DNA of 64,000 bases from an uncultured Lachnospiraceae bacterium (GCA_910585465.1 CAJUEW010000006.1:1-64000), one strand, 5' to 3'. Positions 32,580 to 42,465 are shown, counted from the stretch's first letter. A program made the numbers and translations. Notes: a model not told the origin generated them from the letters alone.

Positions 32580-33206
32580 TCAACTTTCTCCAAATACCTT
32601 CTTCACCAACTGACTATATTCCTGCCATGCCGGATAGTCTGAAAGCTCCTGCAGCGCCTCTGCAATCTGCCTGTACATCCAGCCATGCATTGCCTTGTCT
32701 TTCTGATGGAAGCGCTCCCACAGCCTGTCCCCCAGAACTTCCACATCCCGGGCAATGGAACGAAGATTGGATAGCTTGTCCGCCAGAGCCAGCATCTTGG
32801 CTTCCCTGTCCGCCTGCCTCTTCAGAAAATCAATGGTCTCCTGCTTGCGCAGCACCCAGGTGCTTTCCGGAGGAAGGTAGCTTCTTTTATCCTCCGACTC
32901 GCCGCCTACATAACGGGCAATACGATCTCCAAAATACTCCCGAAGCTCCGAGATCGTCACCTCTGTATCCTCAACCACATCATGAAGCACTGCCGCCGCG
33001 ATCAGCTCCTGATCATCCGTCATCTCCGCCATAATCGCTGCCGCTTCCACCGGATGAGCCAGATACGGAATTCTATTCCCCTTCCGGGTAGTTCCCCGGT
33101 GCGCCACCGCCGCAAAAACAGCAGCCTGCTCAAAGAGCGGCAGACCCTCTATGGACAGCATACGCTTTAGTTCCTCTGACATCTTATTTGTCATTTTGCC
33201 AAGCAC
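32580..33206 (-). CDS. HD-domain hydrolase, MESH1/SpoT-like
   Basis: A 208-aa protein. Metal-binding pattern: FAAVAHRGTTRKGNRIPYLAHPVEAA (H of H...HD), AAVLHDVVEDT (HD pair and ED) and ALADKLSNLRSIARD. This arrangement is that of small alarmone hydrolases such as MESH1, so (p)ppGpp hydrolysis is likely. A synthetase domain is absent. Start is uncertain: GTG 33206 (AAGGGG upstream) or ATG 33194. Last in its orientation before the aminotransferase gene. Confidence 0.8.
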   Translation of the reverse strand: MLGKMTNKMSEELKRMLSIEGLPLFEQAAVFAAVAHRGTTRKGNRIPYLAHPVEAAAIMAEMTDDQELIAAAVLHDVVEDTEVTISELREYFGDRIARYVGGESEDKRSYLPPESTWVLRKQETIDFLKRQADREAKMLALADKLSNLRSIARDVEVLGDRLWERFHQKDKAMHGWMYRQIAEALQELSDYPAWQEYSQLVKKVFGES

Positions 33207-33277
33207 CCGTTACCCCTTAAAAACCCCATTTTCGTACAGAGTATATCACAGGTGCCTGGAAATGGCAACTACCATTT

Positions 33278-33478
33278 TCAGTTGCCGAATACTCTGCTGT
33301 AAAATGAGATTAAATACAGACCGCAGATTCCCACCAGAGCATATACTACCTTGGAAATCAGGCTTAGGTTGCCGAAAATCCATGCTACAAGGTCAAAGCC
33401 GAAGAATCCGATCAGCCCCCAGTTCACTGCCCCGATAATCACGATTGTAAGTGCAAAACAGTCTAATCCTTTATTCAT
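33278..33478 (-). CDS. DUF378 small membrane protein
   Basis: A 66-aa protein with two predicted membrane helices (ALTIVIIGAVNWGLIGFFGF and VVYALVGICGLYLISF). The AVNWGLIG motif identifies DUF378. Function is unknown. It lies 47 bp after the symporter gene. Confidence 0.85.
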   Translation of the reverse strand: MNKGLDCFALTIVIIGAVNWGLIGFFGFDLVAWIFGNLSLISKVVYALVGICGLYLISFYSRVFGN

Positions 33479-33524
33479 CAAAGATTACCTCCTTTTGCTG
33501 CTATTGTAACCATCAGGGGTTTTC

Positions 33525-34940
33525 TTATACACCTCGCTCTTTTTTCGCCAGATATACTTCTGTCATTTCAATCACCTCGCCGCTTAAGAAGGTAACGGCG
33601 ATTAAGTTAGGAACTGCCATAAATCCGTTCAGAGTATCTGCAATATCCCATACCAGTGTAAGAGAGCCAGTACAGCCAAGGAAAATCATTGCAACAAATA
33701 TCACTTTATATGGAAGAATCCCTTTAATTCCAAATAAATATTCCACCGCACGTTCCCCATAATAAGACCAGCCAAGCAATGTGGAAAATGCAAACATCAT
33801 AATTGCCAGTGCAACAAATTTGTCGCCATGAGGAATTACGGTCGCAAACGCACTTGCCGTCAGGGAGGTTCCGGATACAACTGCATTCTCGCCCCCGGCT
33901 GCAATGGCCGTCAGATAGGCCTCCATATCATAAACCCCGGACGTCAGAATCGTCAGACAGGTAATGGTGCAAACTACAATCGTATCTGCAAATACTTCAA
34001 AGACACCCCACATTCCCTGAATCACCGGCTCCTCCACGTCGGATGCGGAATGAACCATAACAGAAGAACCAAGTCCCGCCTCATTGGAGAACACACCGCG
34101 GGAAATACCCCTTTTCATGGCAGTTGCAATACCATAGCCAAGCACTCCGCCTCCGGCTGCCTGAAAATTAAATGCCTCTGTGAAAATCAGCCCAAATGCC
34201 TCCGGTACCCTTTCAGCATTACAGATAATTACGATAATGCCGCCGAGAATATAGAAAATCGCCATAAACGGTACCATTTTCTCGGTTACAGATGCAATTC
34301 TTTTAATACCGCCTACAATTACCAGCGCTACAAAAATCATAATTACAACCGCCGTTGCCCAGGCCGGTACTCCAAAAGAATCCTTCAGGCCGCTGGCAAT
34401 GGAATTTGCCTGTGTCATATTGCCGATTCCAAAGGAGGCAAGAAAACAAAATACAGAAAAGATAACTGCCAGCCATCTGCAGTGAAGACCTCTCTCTATG
34501 TAAATCATGGCACCGCCGATCCAGTCTCCTTTTTCATTGCGGTAACGGTACTTAATACCCAGGGTGTTTTCTGCATAGTTTGTCATCATCCCGAGGAATG
34601 CGGAAAGCCACATCCAGAAAACCGCGCCCGGACCGCCCATGGCGATTGCAGTCGCCACGCCGGCAATATTACCGGTGCCAATGGTGGCCGCCAGCGCCGT
34701 GCAGAGGGATTGAAACTGGGAGATAGAATGCTTGTCGTCCGTTTTCAGCACATTCCGGTCCTTGAACACATTCAGAAATGTAACTTCAATCCAGCTTTTA
34801 AACTGCGTAATCTGGAAAAACCCTGTCCGTATTGTAAACATTCCCCCTACCAGCAGAAAAAATACCAGCATATAAGGTCCCCAGATAAATCCGTTCAGCA
34901 TTCCATTGATCTTCTCAATGCTTTGCAGTAAATTTTCCAT
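33525..34940 (-). CDS. Sodium:alanine (AgcS/AlsT) symporter, copy 2
   Basis: A 471-aa membrane protein. ATG 34940 is chosen (GGAGG upstream, 11 nt). Same family motifs as copy 1: LCTALAATIGTGNIAGVATAIAMGGPGA, GGAMIYIERG, MKRGISRGVFSNEAGLGSSVMVHSA. It is in one unit with an Lrp-type regulator 42 bp upstream, a common pairing for amino acid transporters. That suggests substrate-responsive control by the Lrp protein. Confidence 0.93.
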   Translation of the reverse strand: MENLLQSIEKINGMLNGFIWGPYMLVFFLLVGGMFTIRTGFFQITQFKSWIEVTFLNVFKDRNVLKTDDKHSISQFQSLCTALAATIGTGNIAGVATAIAMGGPGAVFWMWLSAFLGMMTNYAENTLGIKYRYRNEKGDWIGGAMIYIERGLHCRWLAVIFSVFCFLASFGIGNMTQANSIASGLKDSFGVPAWATAVVIMIFVALVIVGGIKRIASVTEKMVPFMAIFYILGGIIVIICNAERVPEAFGLIFTEAFNFQAAGGGVLGYGIATAMKRGISRGVFSNEAGLGSSVMVHSASDVEEPVIQGMWGVFEVFADTIVVCTITCLTILTSGVYDMEAYLTAIAAGGENAVVSGTSLTASAFATVIPHGDKFVALAIMMFAFSTLLGWSYYGERAVEYLFGIKGILPYKVIFVAMIFLGCTGSLTLVWDIADTLNGFMAVPNLIAVTFLSGEVIEMTEVYLAKKERGV

Positions 34941-34982
34941 AACATATTTTCCTCCGTATTTCACATATTGATTTATCTATAT

Positions 34983-35432
34983 TTATGCCTCCGAAAGAGC
35001 AGTAAGTCCGCTTTTTATTTCTTTTAATACAAAATAGGTTTTTGTGCCGGATACGCCCTTGATGCTTTTAATCACCCGGTGGAGCTGCTCCAGCGTTTCC
35101 GAGGACTGGGTCTGTATCTTCAGCATAAAATCATAGTCACCGGTCAGATAGTCGCACGCCACAACATTTAAATTTTCATTCATTACCTGTGTAAACCCTT
35201 CGTAGTATTGGGGATGTTCCAAAGAAACCTCCATCAGCGCAGTCACATCGTTCCCGATCTTGTGCTGATCCGCAACAATAGTATACTGCTGAATAATTCC
35301 GTTTCTTTCCAGCTTCCGGATTCTCTCAATTACTGCTGCCACTGACAGATGTACCTTCTGTCCAATCTCTGTTGCAGACTGTCTGGAATTTTCACTCAGA
35401 CATTTTAATATACTCCGATCCATACTATCCAT
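34983..35432 (-). CDS. Lrp/AsnC-family regulator
   Basis: A 149-aa protein from ATG 35432 (AAGGAG upstream). HTH: CLSENSRQSATEIGQKVHLSVAAVIERIRKLERNGII. RAM ligand-binding domain: YYEGFTQVMNENLNVVACDYLTGDYDFMLKIQTQSSETLEQL. It probably senses an amino acid and controls the symporter directly downstream. Its own promoter is followed almost at once by an intrinsic terminator, so expression may be attenuated. Confidence 0.9.
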   Translation of the reverse strand: MDSMDRSILKCLSENSRQSATEIGQKVHLSVAAVIERIRKLERNGIIQQYTIVADQHKIGNDVTALMEVSLEHPQYYEGFTQVMNENLNVVACDYLTGDYDFMLKIQTQSSETLEQLHRVIKSIKGVSGTKTYFVLKEIKSGLTALSEA

Positions 35433-35456
35433 ATTGCCCACTCCTTTTCCTAAAAA

Positions 35457-35550
35457 ACAAAAAAGGCATGGAAAACCAATCGTTTCCATGCCCATTCATG
35501 TACTTTTTTTATTTTTTCTTTACTATACAATAAATTTTTCAGCTTCGCAA
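35457..35550 (-). promoter_or_regulatory. Promoter followed by an intrinsic terminator in the lrp leader
   Basis: -35 TTGCGA (35550-35545), 17-bp spacer, -10 TATAGT (35527-35522). About 25 nt past the start site a hairpin (GGCATGGAAA/TTTCCATGCC, 35491-35464) is followed by T6 (35463-35457) and then the ribosome site. It could also end transcripts from the carbonic anhydrase gene. Confidence 0.7.
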
Positions 35551-35620
35551 TATGATTTTTTCACAATTTTTACAGAAACTTTATCTGATTTTTACATCTT
35601 TATGACAAGAACTGCCTTTT

Positions 35621-36172
35621 TCATGCATTCTCCTGCAGCGGTGTCAGCTTGCCTGTCTCTGTATCAATCACAAAACCGCGGATAGTTACATCCTTAGGAA
35701 TCAGAGGATGGCTGCGCAGAAAATCCACAGTCTCCTGCACTGAACCCTCCAGGGAATCAAAGCCTCTGAGCCATTCCTCAAAGTTTACGCCGCAGTAACG
35801 CATCATATCGATATCGTGCTGGGAAATGCCTCTTTTCAGCAGATGCTCAATCATCATATCTGCGCTGACATTCGCCACGCCGCAGTCTGTGTGGCCAATC
35901 ACCATCACTTCTTCAACTCCCAGCTCAATAATACCGATCAGAAGACTTCTGACTGCACTGTCAAAGGGATTCGTAATCATTCCTCCTGCATTCTTAATCA
36001 TCTTTACATCGCCGTTCTTGATTCCAAGCGCTGCAGGAAGCAGCTCCACAAGCCGGGTATCCATACAGGTCAGAATTGCAATCTTTTTGTCCGGATACTT
36101 ACTGGTCTGGAATTTCTTGTAACTGCCTTCCTCAACAAATTTCTGATTGTACTTCATCATCTCATCAAGCAT
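35621..36172 (-). CDS. Beta-class carbonic anhydrase
   Basis: A 183-aa cytosolic zinc enzyme interconverting CO2 and bicarbonate. Zn ligands and catalytic dyad are visible: CMDTR (Cys36, Asp38, Arg40), and GHTDCGV with His and Cys. It belongs to the short beta-CA clade common in Firmicutes. AGGAGG precedes ATG 36172. An extended -10 promoter TGTTATAAT lies about 55 bp upstream. Confidence 0.93.
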   Translation of the reverse strand: MLDEMMKYNQKFVEEGSYKKFQTSKYPDKKIAILTCMDTRLVELLPAALGIKNGDVKMIKNAGGMITNPFDSAVRSLLIGIIELGVEEVMVIGHTDCGVANVSADMMIEHLLKRGISQHDIDMMRYCGVNFEEWLRGFDSLEGSVQETVDFLRSHPLIPKDVTIRGFVIDTETGKLTPLQENA

Positions 36173-36264
36173 ATACTATTACCTCCTGTCATACATTGAC
36201 TTTTTTTGTTTTCCCATTATAACATAATTGTGCATTTTTTGATAGTAGAGAGGAGGAATTACTT

Positions 36265-36384
36265 ATGAAATCTATGCAATTTGTCCTTCAAATCCCTCCT
36301 GTTTCTGTCCGTCACTCCACAGTCACGGATTTTGCCAGATTCCGCGGCTTATCCACATCCAGTCCCTTGGCGCAGCTTACATAA
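36265..36384 (+). CDS. Candidate 39-aa ORF antisense to the 3' end of glmS
   Basis: The frame MKSMQFVLQIPPVSVRHSTV... starts at ATG 36265 behind AGGAGG at ideal spacing, with TTGACT-N16-TATAAC (from 36197) upstream on the same strand. However 73 nt of it lie antisense to glmS, and such antisense frames are often spurious. I keep it as a weak candidate. Confidence 0.2.
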   Translation: MKSMQFVLQIPPVSVRHSTVTDFARFRGLSTSSPLAQLT

Positions 36385-38153
36385 TACCCCATAAGCTGCA
36401 GCGGAATGATAGCCAGACTGGTCGTAAAGTGGGGATCTGTCTTTGGAACATATACAGTAAAATCAGCAGTATCCTCAATGGAGTAATTTCCGTAATTTGT
36501 AAGCCCCATCAAATATGCTCCGCGGCTTTTCACCTCCACCATATTGGAAAGCGTCTTTTCAAACAGATGATCCTGGGTGAGCACGCTGACAACCAGAATC
36601 CCATTCTCCACAAGGGAAATCGTACCATGCTTCAGTTCTCCGGCCGCATAAGCTTCTGAGTGAATATAGCTGATCTCCTTCATCTTCAGACTTCCCTCCA
36701 GGCTGATGGCATAGTCAATCCCCCGCCCGATAAAGAAAATATCATGAACATTGGAAAATTTACTTGCGAACCACTGAAGCCGCTCCTTGTCTCCTAATAC
36801 TTTCTCAATCTTATCCGGCAGCGTCGTAAGCTCCTGCACAAGAGCTGCATAGCGCTGCCCGTCGATGGTTCCTCTCACAAGCGCAAACTGGACAGCCAGC
36901 AAATAACCTGCAATAAGCTGGGTACTGTAGGCCTTCGTAGTCGCCACGGCAATTTCCGGACCCGCCAGCGTATAGAAAGCATTGTCTGCCTCCCGTGGAA
37001 TGCTTGAACCCACCACATTGACGATTGCCAGCGTACGGATTCCTCTGCTCTTAGCCTCCCGAAGGGCCGCCAGACTGTCCGCAGTCTCTCCGGACTGGCT
37101 GATTATCACTACCATAGAGTCCTTATCCAGCAGCGGATTCCGATAACGAAATTCTGATGCCAGATCCACATCCACCGGAATCTTCGCCAGATCCTCAATT
37201 ACATATTTGGCAGTAACACCCACATGATAAGCGCTTCCGCAGGCCACGATGCAAAGACGGGAAATTCCCCGGATCTCCTCATCGGAAAGTCCCACGGAGC
37301 TTAAATCTATCCTTCCGTCAGCAACGTAAGAATTGATCGTATCCCGGACAGCCTTGGGCTGTTCATGGATTTCCTTCATCATAAAATGCTCAAAGCCGCC
37401 TTTTTCCGCAGCCTCCGCGTCCCATTTAATTTCCACAGGCTCCTTTTGAATCTCTTCTTTGTCAATATTGTAAAAAGTCGCCTGCTCCTCCGTCAGCCTG
37501 GCAATCTCCAGATTATCAATATAGTACACGCTGCGGGTATATTTTAAAATAGCCGGCACATCAGAGGCTATAAAGGTTCCCTGATCATTCTGTCCCACAA
37601 TAAGCGGACTATCCTTACGCACAGAATAGATCACTCCCGGCTCTTCCTTTACCATAATTCCAAGAGCATAGGAACCGCGCACACGAAGCATAACTTTAAC
37701 AAGCGCCTCCAGCGTGCTGCCCTGATATTTCTTATAGTAATAGTCGAAAAGCTTTGTCACCACTTCCGTATCGGTCTGGGAATAGAAGGAATAGCCGCTC
37801 TTTACCAGTTTATCTTTCAACTCCAGATAGTTCTCAATAATGCCGTTATGTACGACAATGATGCTCCTGTCATCATTAAAATGAGGATGAGCGTTCATCA
37901 TGGACGGTTCCCCGTGAGTGGCCCATCTGGTATGTCCGATGCCGCAGCTTCCGGATACGGCCCTGCCGCCATCGGTCTTTTCCGCAAGCTGCTTTAAACG
38001 CCCCTTCACCTTTACAATCTCAATCTTACCTGAATCATCGTTTTTCACCGCAATACCTGCCGAATCATATCCCCGGTACTCCAGCTTTGCCAATCCGTCC
38101 AGCAGAACGGGCGCAGCCTGAGTCCTGCCTGTAAATCCAACAATTCCACACAT
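36312..38153 (-). CDS. glmS: Glutamine-fructose-6-phosphate aminotransferase
   Basis: A 613-aa enzyme making glucosamine 6-phosphate, first step of UDP-GlcNAc synthesis. N-terminal Cys2 glutaminase (MCGIVGFTGR), HTRWATHGEP and GYDSAGIA; two SIS domains, with ISQSGETADSLAALREAK and SQPL-type end DVDKPRNLAKSVTVE. No glmS ribozyme sits in front: the promoter is too close. AAGGAGC precedes ATG 38153. Confidence 0.97.
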   Translation of the reverse strand: MCGIVGFTGRTQAAPVLLDGLAKLEYRGYDSAGIAVKNDDSGKIEIVKVKGRLKQLAEKTDGGRAVSGSCGIGHTRWATHGEPSMMNAHPHFNDDRSIIVVHNGIIENYLELKDKLVKSGYSFYSQTDTEVVTKLFDYYYKKYQGSTLEALVKVMLRVRGSYALGIMVKEEPGVIYSVRKDSPLIVGQNDQGTFIASDVPAILKYTRSVYYIDNLEIARLTEEQATFYNIDKEEIQKEPVEIKWDAEAAEKGGFEHFMMKEIHEQPKAVRDTINSYVADGRIDLSSVGLSDEEIRGISRLCIVACGSAYHVGVTAKYVIEDLAKIPVDVDLASEFRYRNPLLDKDSMVVIISQSGETADSLAALREAKSRGIRTLAIVNVVGSSIPREADNAFYTLAGPEIAVATTKAYSTQLIAGYLLAVQFALVRGTIDGQRYAALVQELTTLPDKIEKVLGDKERLQWFASKFSNVHDIFFIGRGIDYAISLEGSLKMKEISYIHSEAYAAGELKHGTISLVENGILVVSVLTQDHLFEKTLSNMVEVKSRGAYLMGLTNYGNYSIEDTADFTVYVPKTDPHFTTSLAIIPLQLMGYYVSCAKGLDVDKPRNLAKSVTVE

Positions 38154-38458
38154 ACATGTAAGCTCCTTTTATTCATCTTCTGAATTTTATGCCTCTGATT
38201 TTTTCACTATAACACGGCTCCTTTTTTTTGACAACTCAGAAAAAATCCGTCCGCCCCCATTTCCTTCCGTTTCTGCTTCTAATCCCGAAACAACATTTTT
38301 CTTTAATTGTTAAAAATATTTCTTTTTGCCTTTATTCATATTGCACAACTCTGTCCTTTTGTCACTAAGAGTTATGGACAAAGCTGACAGAAGAATAGGT
38401 TGTGTTTTCTATAATTTATGGATAAAATATAAAACAAAGAGGGAAGGGGGAGTGAAAT
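38154..38458. promoter_or_regulatory. Divergent region between glmS and the mannitol operon
   Basis: glmS promoter: -35 TTGTCA (38234-38229), 17-bp spacer, -10 TATAGT (38211-38206). Mannitol operon promoter: -35 TTGTGT (38400-38405), 17-bp spacer, -10 TAAAAT (38423-38428). Upstream of it TTTGTC...GACAAA (about 38359-38382) is a dyad that might bind MtlR. The remaining 38240-38340 is AT-rich with no other signal. Confidence 0.7.
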
Positions 38459-40615
38459 ATGTCAGCTAATTTTTCAGATTCTTCTGTTTCCCGGCATCTC
38501 ACTTCCCGGCAATGTACAATCGTTCAAATTGTGGCAAAAATGGCCGGAAAGCCAGTGCCTGTGGGAGCTATTTCCGAAAAAATGGGAATATCTTCAAGAA
38601 CCGTTCTGCGGGAATTGCCTGCCATCGAACAATGGCTTGATGAAAACGACTTTACCTTTATCCGCAAGCCTGGCGTGGGCTTGGCCATTGTAGAAACGCC
38701 GGATACTTTAAAGCTTCTGGAAGAACTGCTGGATGCGGAGCAGGTTCAGACAACCTGCACCCAAAGAGAACGAAGGCGTCAGATTCTGGGGGAACTGCTT
38801 TTTGTCAGAGAACCGGTCAAATCTTATGTATTCCTGTCCCGGTTTCATATATCGGAGGGAACACTTACAAAGGATCTGGATGCTCTGGATCAATGGCTTT
38901 CCACTTATCAGCTCCGGATTCTGCGCCGTCCCGGGGTGGGCATACTTCTGGAAGGTACAGAAACCGCCTACCGTCAGGCAATCGCCAATGCCGCGCTGGA
39001 ATTTATGGATGAAGGCGAGATTCTGAAGATGCTGAGAGGAAGCGGAAGCCAGCAAAGTCCTCTGGACTCCAAATTTTTTGAGAACCGTCTGTTCAGTTTT
39101 ATCGATCCTCAGATTGTGACGTTTGTGGAACAGATTCTGTCAGAGACAGAGAAAGAACTGAATATTAAATATACGGACAGCGGCTATATGGCTTTGATTG
39201 TCCATCTCTCTCTTGCCATCCGCCGCCTGCGGTCCGGAGAAAAGATTGAGATGGACCCCCATGAGCTTAACAATCTGAAGGAGCTTCCGGAATATCCTGT
39301 AGCGGAGCAAATTGCCGGACAGATTGGAAGACAGTTCCGGCTTACAATTCCGGAGGAAGAAATTGGCTTTATTACCATGCATCTGTCCAGCGCCCGTATC
39401 TGGCCTCAGACACGCCGGACACGCAGCCAGCTTCAGTCCATCAACACAAGACAGGTAGTCATGGCGATAGTGGAACAGGTAGAACAGGACATCGGACTTC
39501 CGTTCCATACCAGCGGAAGAATGATCGAAGAACTGACCAGCCATATGGATTCCATGATCAGCCGTCTCTCCATGAATATTCATCTGGACAATGCTCAGGG
39601 GGATACGATCCGGCAGAACTATCCGGATATCTATCATGCGGTGGAAAAGGCCTGCGGACTTCTTCGGGAGCTTTTGTATATCGAAGATATCTCCTCCTCG
39701 GAAATCACCTTTGTAGCCATGCACTTTGCAGCGGCAGCGGAAGCCTTCCTGGCAGAACAGAAAAAAATCGCGGTCGCGGTCGTCTGTCCCAGCGGTATGG
39801 GCGCTTCCCGGATGCTGGCCGCAAATCTGATGCGTTCTCTGCATAATATTGAGATCCGGCAGATTATGTCCGCCTTCAGCATCACGCCTGAGATGCTGAA
39901 AGAAAATGGCATAGACCTGGTAATTTCCACGGTTCCTCTGGAAATAGAATTTCCTTCCGTCTGTGTCAGTCCCATTCCTCAGGCTCAGGATATGCTGATT
40001 ATCACCCATGCAGTGGAAGCTATCAGCGTCAGGAGAGAAAGGCGGCTTCCGCCCGAGGAAAAAAATGCTTCTTCAGAGCTGAATATTACGTGGGAGGATA
40101 TCCGCTCCCTTACCCGGACCGGAGAAGAAATTTCACAGCTTTTGGATCACTTCCTTATCTGTGATTTGTCCGGCATCAGTAAGGCGGAGCACCTCCTCGG
40201 CCATGCGGCCGGCCTGTTTGCAGACAGCATTCTGAGCCGTCAGATGATTGGTCAGGATCTGGCAAAGCGGGAGGCGGTAAAGCATACCTTTATCCCGGAG
40301 CTTGGCATTTATCTTCTGCACTGCCGTACGGCGGGAGTCCAGCATTGCAGATTCGGTTATCTGAAGCTGGAGCATCCGCTTTTCATTCCGGAAGGAACTG
40401 CTGCAGGAGCCGTACTTCTTCTGGCGCCTCAGTCTGACGGTGAGGAATGTGTGGAGGTTATCAGCAGAATCAGTATGCTGCTGGTGGAGGACAAACGATT
40501 TTTACAGGCGCTGCAGCGCTCAGACACGGCCCTGGGCCGCAGTCTCGCTGAGCATTCCCTGGTAAAATATTATCAGACTCTTATTAATAAAAGAAAAGGA
40601 GATGGAAAACTATGA
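38459..40615 (+). CDS. mtlR: MtlR-type PRD-containing transcriptional activator
   Basis: A 718-aa regulator. N-terminal HTH domains (LTSRQCTIVQIVAKMAGKPVPVGAISEKMGISSRTVLREL and the later FHISEGTLTKDLDAL), two PRDs (about 200-420), an EIIB-like domain with VVCPSGMGASRMLAANLM (Cys present), and a C-terminal EIIA-like domain (EISQLLDHFLICD...). EII-dependent phosphorylation of PRD His residues switches activity. Its stop overlaps the mtlA start as ATGA, so translation is coupled. It probably activates this operon. Confidence 0.9.
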   Translation: MSANFSDSSVSRHLTSRQCTIVQIVAKMAGKPVPVGAISEKMGISSRTVLRELPAIEQWLDENDFTFIRKPGVGLAIVETPDTLKLLEELLDAEQVQTTCTQRERRRQILGELLFVREPVKSYVFLSRFHISEGTLTKDLDALDQWLSTYQLRILRRPGVGILLEGTETAYRQAIANAALEFMDEGEILKMLRGSGSQQSPLDSKFFENRLFSFIDPQIVTFVEQILSETEKELNIKYTDSGYMALIVHLSLAIRRLRSGEKIEMDPHELNNLKELPEYPVAEQIAGQIGRQFRLTIPEEEIGFITMHLSSARIWPQTRRTRSQLQSINTRQVVMAIVEQVEQDIGLPFHTSGRMIEELTSHMDSMISRLSMNIHLDNAQGDTIRQNYPDIYHAVEKACGLLRELLYIEDISSSEITFVAMHFAAAAEAFLAEQKKIAVAVVCPSGMGASRMLAANLMRSLHNIEIRQIMSAFSITPEMLKENGIDLVISTVPLEIEFPSVCVSPIPQAQDMLIITHAVEAISVRRERRLPPEEKNASSELNITWEDIRSLTRTGEEISQLLDHFLICDLSGISKAEHLLGHAAGLFADSILSRQMIGQDLAKREAVKHTFIPELGIYLLHCRTAGVQHCRFGYLKLEHPLFIPEGTAAGAVLLLAPQSDGEECVEVISRISMLLVEDKRFLQALQRSDTALGRSLAEHSLVKYYQTLINKRKGDGKL

Positions 40616-42465
40616 AAAATTTTGCTCAAAAATTTGGTAAGTTTCTCTCTGGAATGGTTATGCCCAACATCGGCGCATTCATTGCATGGGGATTTATTAC
40701 CGCTCTTTTTATTCCGGCCGGATGGGTGCCCAATGAAAATCTGGCCTCCATTCAGACACCGATTCTTACATATCTGCTCCCGATTCTGATCGCTGCCCAG
40801 GGCGGCAAAATGGTCGGCGGAGACCGGGGCCGCGTTATGGGTGCTATCGCCGTCATGGGATGTATTGTAGGCTCTGATTACACGATGCTTATGGGAGCTA
40901 TGGTAATGGGTCCGTTCGCAGGCTGGGTCATCAAAAAATTTGACGAGGCTATGGACGGCCATATGCCGGCAGGCTTTGAAATGCTGATTAACAACTTCTC
41001 TGTCGGGATTTTCGGTATGATTCTGGCAATTCTGGGATACTACATCGTAGGACCGGTCATGGGCATCATTCTGTCGGTTCTGACTGCAGGCGTGCAGGTT
41101 CTGGTAAACCTAAGCCTTCTGCCCCTTGTTGCAGTCTTCATTGAGCCTGCAAAGGTGCTGTTCCTTAACAATGCCATCAACCACGGTATCTTTACTCCTA
41201 TCGGTATTTCACAGGCAGCAGAAACCGGAAAATCTATTATGTATATGCTGGAGGCAAATCCCGGCCCGGGACTCGGCGTTCTGCTGGCTTACTGGATGTT
41301 CTCCAAGGATAAAATGACAAAGGACTCCGCGCCGGGCGCTATCATCATTCACTTTTTCGGAGGAATCCATGAGATTTACTTCCCCTATGTGCTGATGAAT
41401 CCTATGGTTATCGTGGCACCGATTGCCGGAAATATCTGTGCCATCCTGTTTTACAGCATCACCGGCTGCGGCCTGGTAGGCGCATCCTCCCCGGGATCCA
41501 TTATTGCATTCATGTCCATGAGTCCGCGTCCCCAGATGCTTATAACCTTCCTGGGCGTTGTAATTGCGGCTGGAGTTTCCTTTGTAATTGCCAGCCCTAT
41601 TATCAAGATGTCCGGCGTTAAAAACCTGGAGGAAGCCCAGCAGCAGATGTCCTCTATGAAAGCAGAATCCAAAGGTCTTTCCGTTCCTGTCAAGGATGCG
41701 GGAAAAGTAAAAAAAGTTGTATTTGCATGTGATGCAGGCATGGGTTCTTCCGCCATGGGCGCAACGAAATTCCGCAACCGCGTAAAAGCCTCCCGTCCGG
41801 ATCTGACCGTAATTAATACTTCTGTGGATAACATTCCGGCGGACTGTGATATTGCAGTTGTACAGACCACGCTGGTAGAGCGCGCCAGGAAATCCGCGCC
41901 GAACGCGCAGATGGTTACTATCCAGAACTTTCTGGCCGATCCGGCCCTGGACGCTCTTTATATCCAGCTTACAACCGGAGACGCCGCAGTTGTGGAATCC
42001 TCCGCTGAGAATACAGAACCGGTGATTCCGACTGCGGTCCCGAACAAAAAGGTTATGATCGCAGAAGGTGTCCGCCTGAATCAGACTCCTGTTACCAAGG
42101 AAGAGGCTATCCAGGCTGCCGGTGAGCTGATGTGCCAGCTTGGCTATGTGGACGCGTCCTATGTGGACGCTATGCAGGAGCGTGAAAAACTGGTAACCAC
42201 TTATATGGGCATGGGAATTGCCATTCCTCACGGCACCACCCAGGCAAAGGGCACCGTGAAAAAGACCGGTATCGTTCTTCTGCAGTATCCGGAAGGTGTG
42301 GTGTTCGGTGATGAAAAAGCAAACCTTGTCTTTGGAATCGCAGGTATCGGTGACGAGCATCTGGATCTCCTTGCAAAAATCTGCGAGGTACTGGAGGATG
42401 AGGCCGTATTGGATGAAATGAAGAATACCAATGATGTGGAGTGGATTTTAAAACAGCTCTCCTAA
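40612..42465 (+). CDS. mtlA: Mannitol PTS transporter EIICBA
   Basis: A 617-aa fused PTS permease that imports and phosphorylates mannitol to mannitol 1-phosphate. EIIC membrane domain at 1-335 with GGIHEIYFPYVLMNP at about 250. EIIB with active Cys373 in VFACDAGMGSS. EIIA with active His540 in MGIAIPHGT. The domains are in the E. coli MtlA order. Located inside the four-gene mtlR-mtlA-mtlD-HPr cluster. Confidence 0.95.
   Translation: MKNFAQKFGKFLSGMVMPNIGAFIAWGFITALFIPAGWVPNENLASIQTPILTYLLPILIAAQGGKMVGGDRGRVMGAIAVMGCIVGSDYTMLMGAMVMGPFAGWVIKKFDEAMDGHMPAGFEMLINNFSVGIFGMILAILGYYIVGPVMGIILSVLTAGVQVLVNLSLLPLVAVFIEPAKVLFLNNAINHGIFTPIGISQAAETGKSIMYMLEANPGPGLGVLLAYWMFSKDKMTKDSAPGAIIIHFFGGIHEIYFPYVLMNPMVIVAPIAGNICAILFYSITGCGLVGASSPGSIIAFMSMSPRPQMLITFLGVVIAAGVSFVIASPIIKMSGVKNLEEAQQQMSSMKAESKGLSVPVKDAGKVKKVVFACDAGMGSSAMGATKFRNRVKASRPDLTVINTSVDNIPADCDIAVVQTTLVERARKSAPNAQMVTIQNFLADPALDALYIQLTTGDAAVVESSAENTEPVIPTAVPNKKVMIAEGVRLNQTPVTKEEAIQAAGELMCQLGYVDASYVDAMQEREKLVTTYMGMGIAIPHGTTQAKGTVKKTGIVLLQYPEGVVFGDEKANLVFGIAGIGDEHLDLLAKICEVLEDEAVLDEMKNTNDVEWILKQLS

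Noticed and set aside
38154..38340. glmS ribozyme in the glmS leader
   Set aside because: The glmS -10 lies about 50 nt before the start codon and no ribozyme core (AGCGCC-like) is present, so there is no room or sequence for it.
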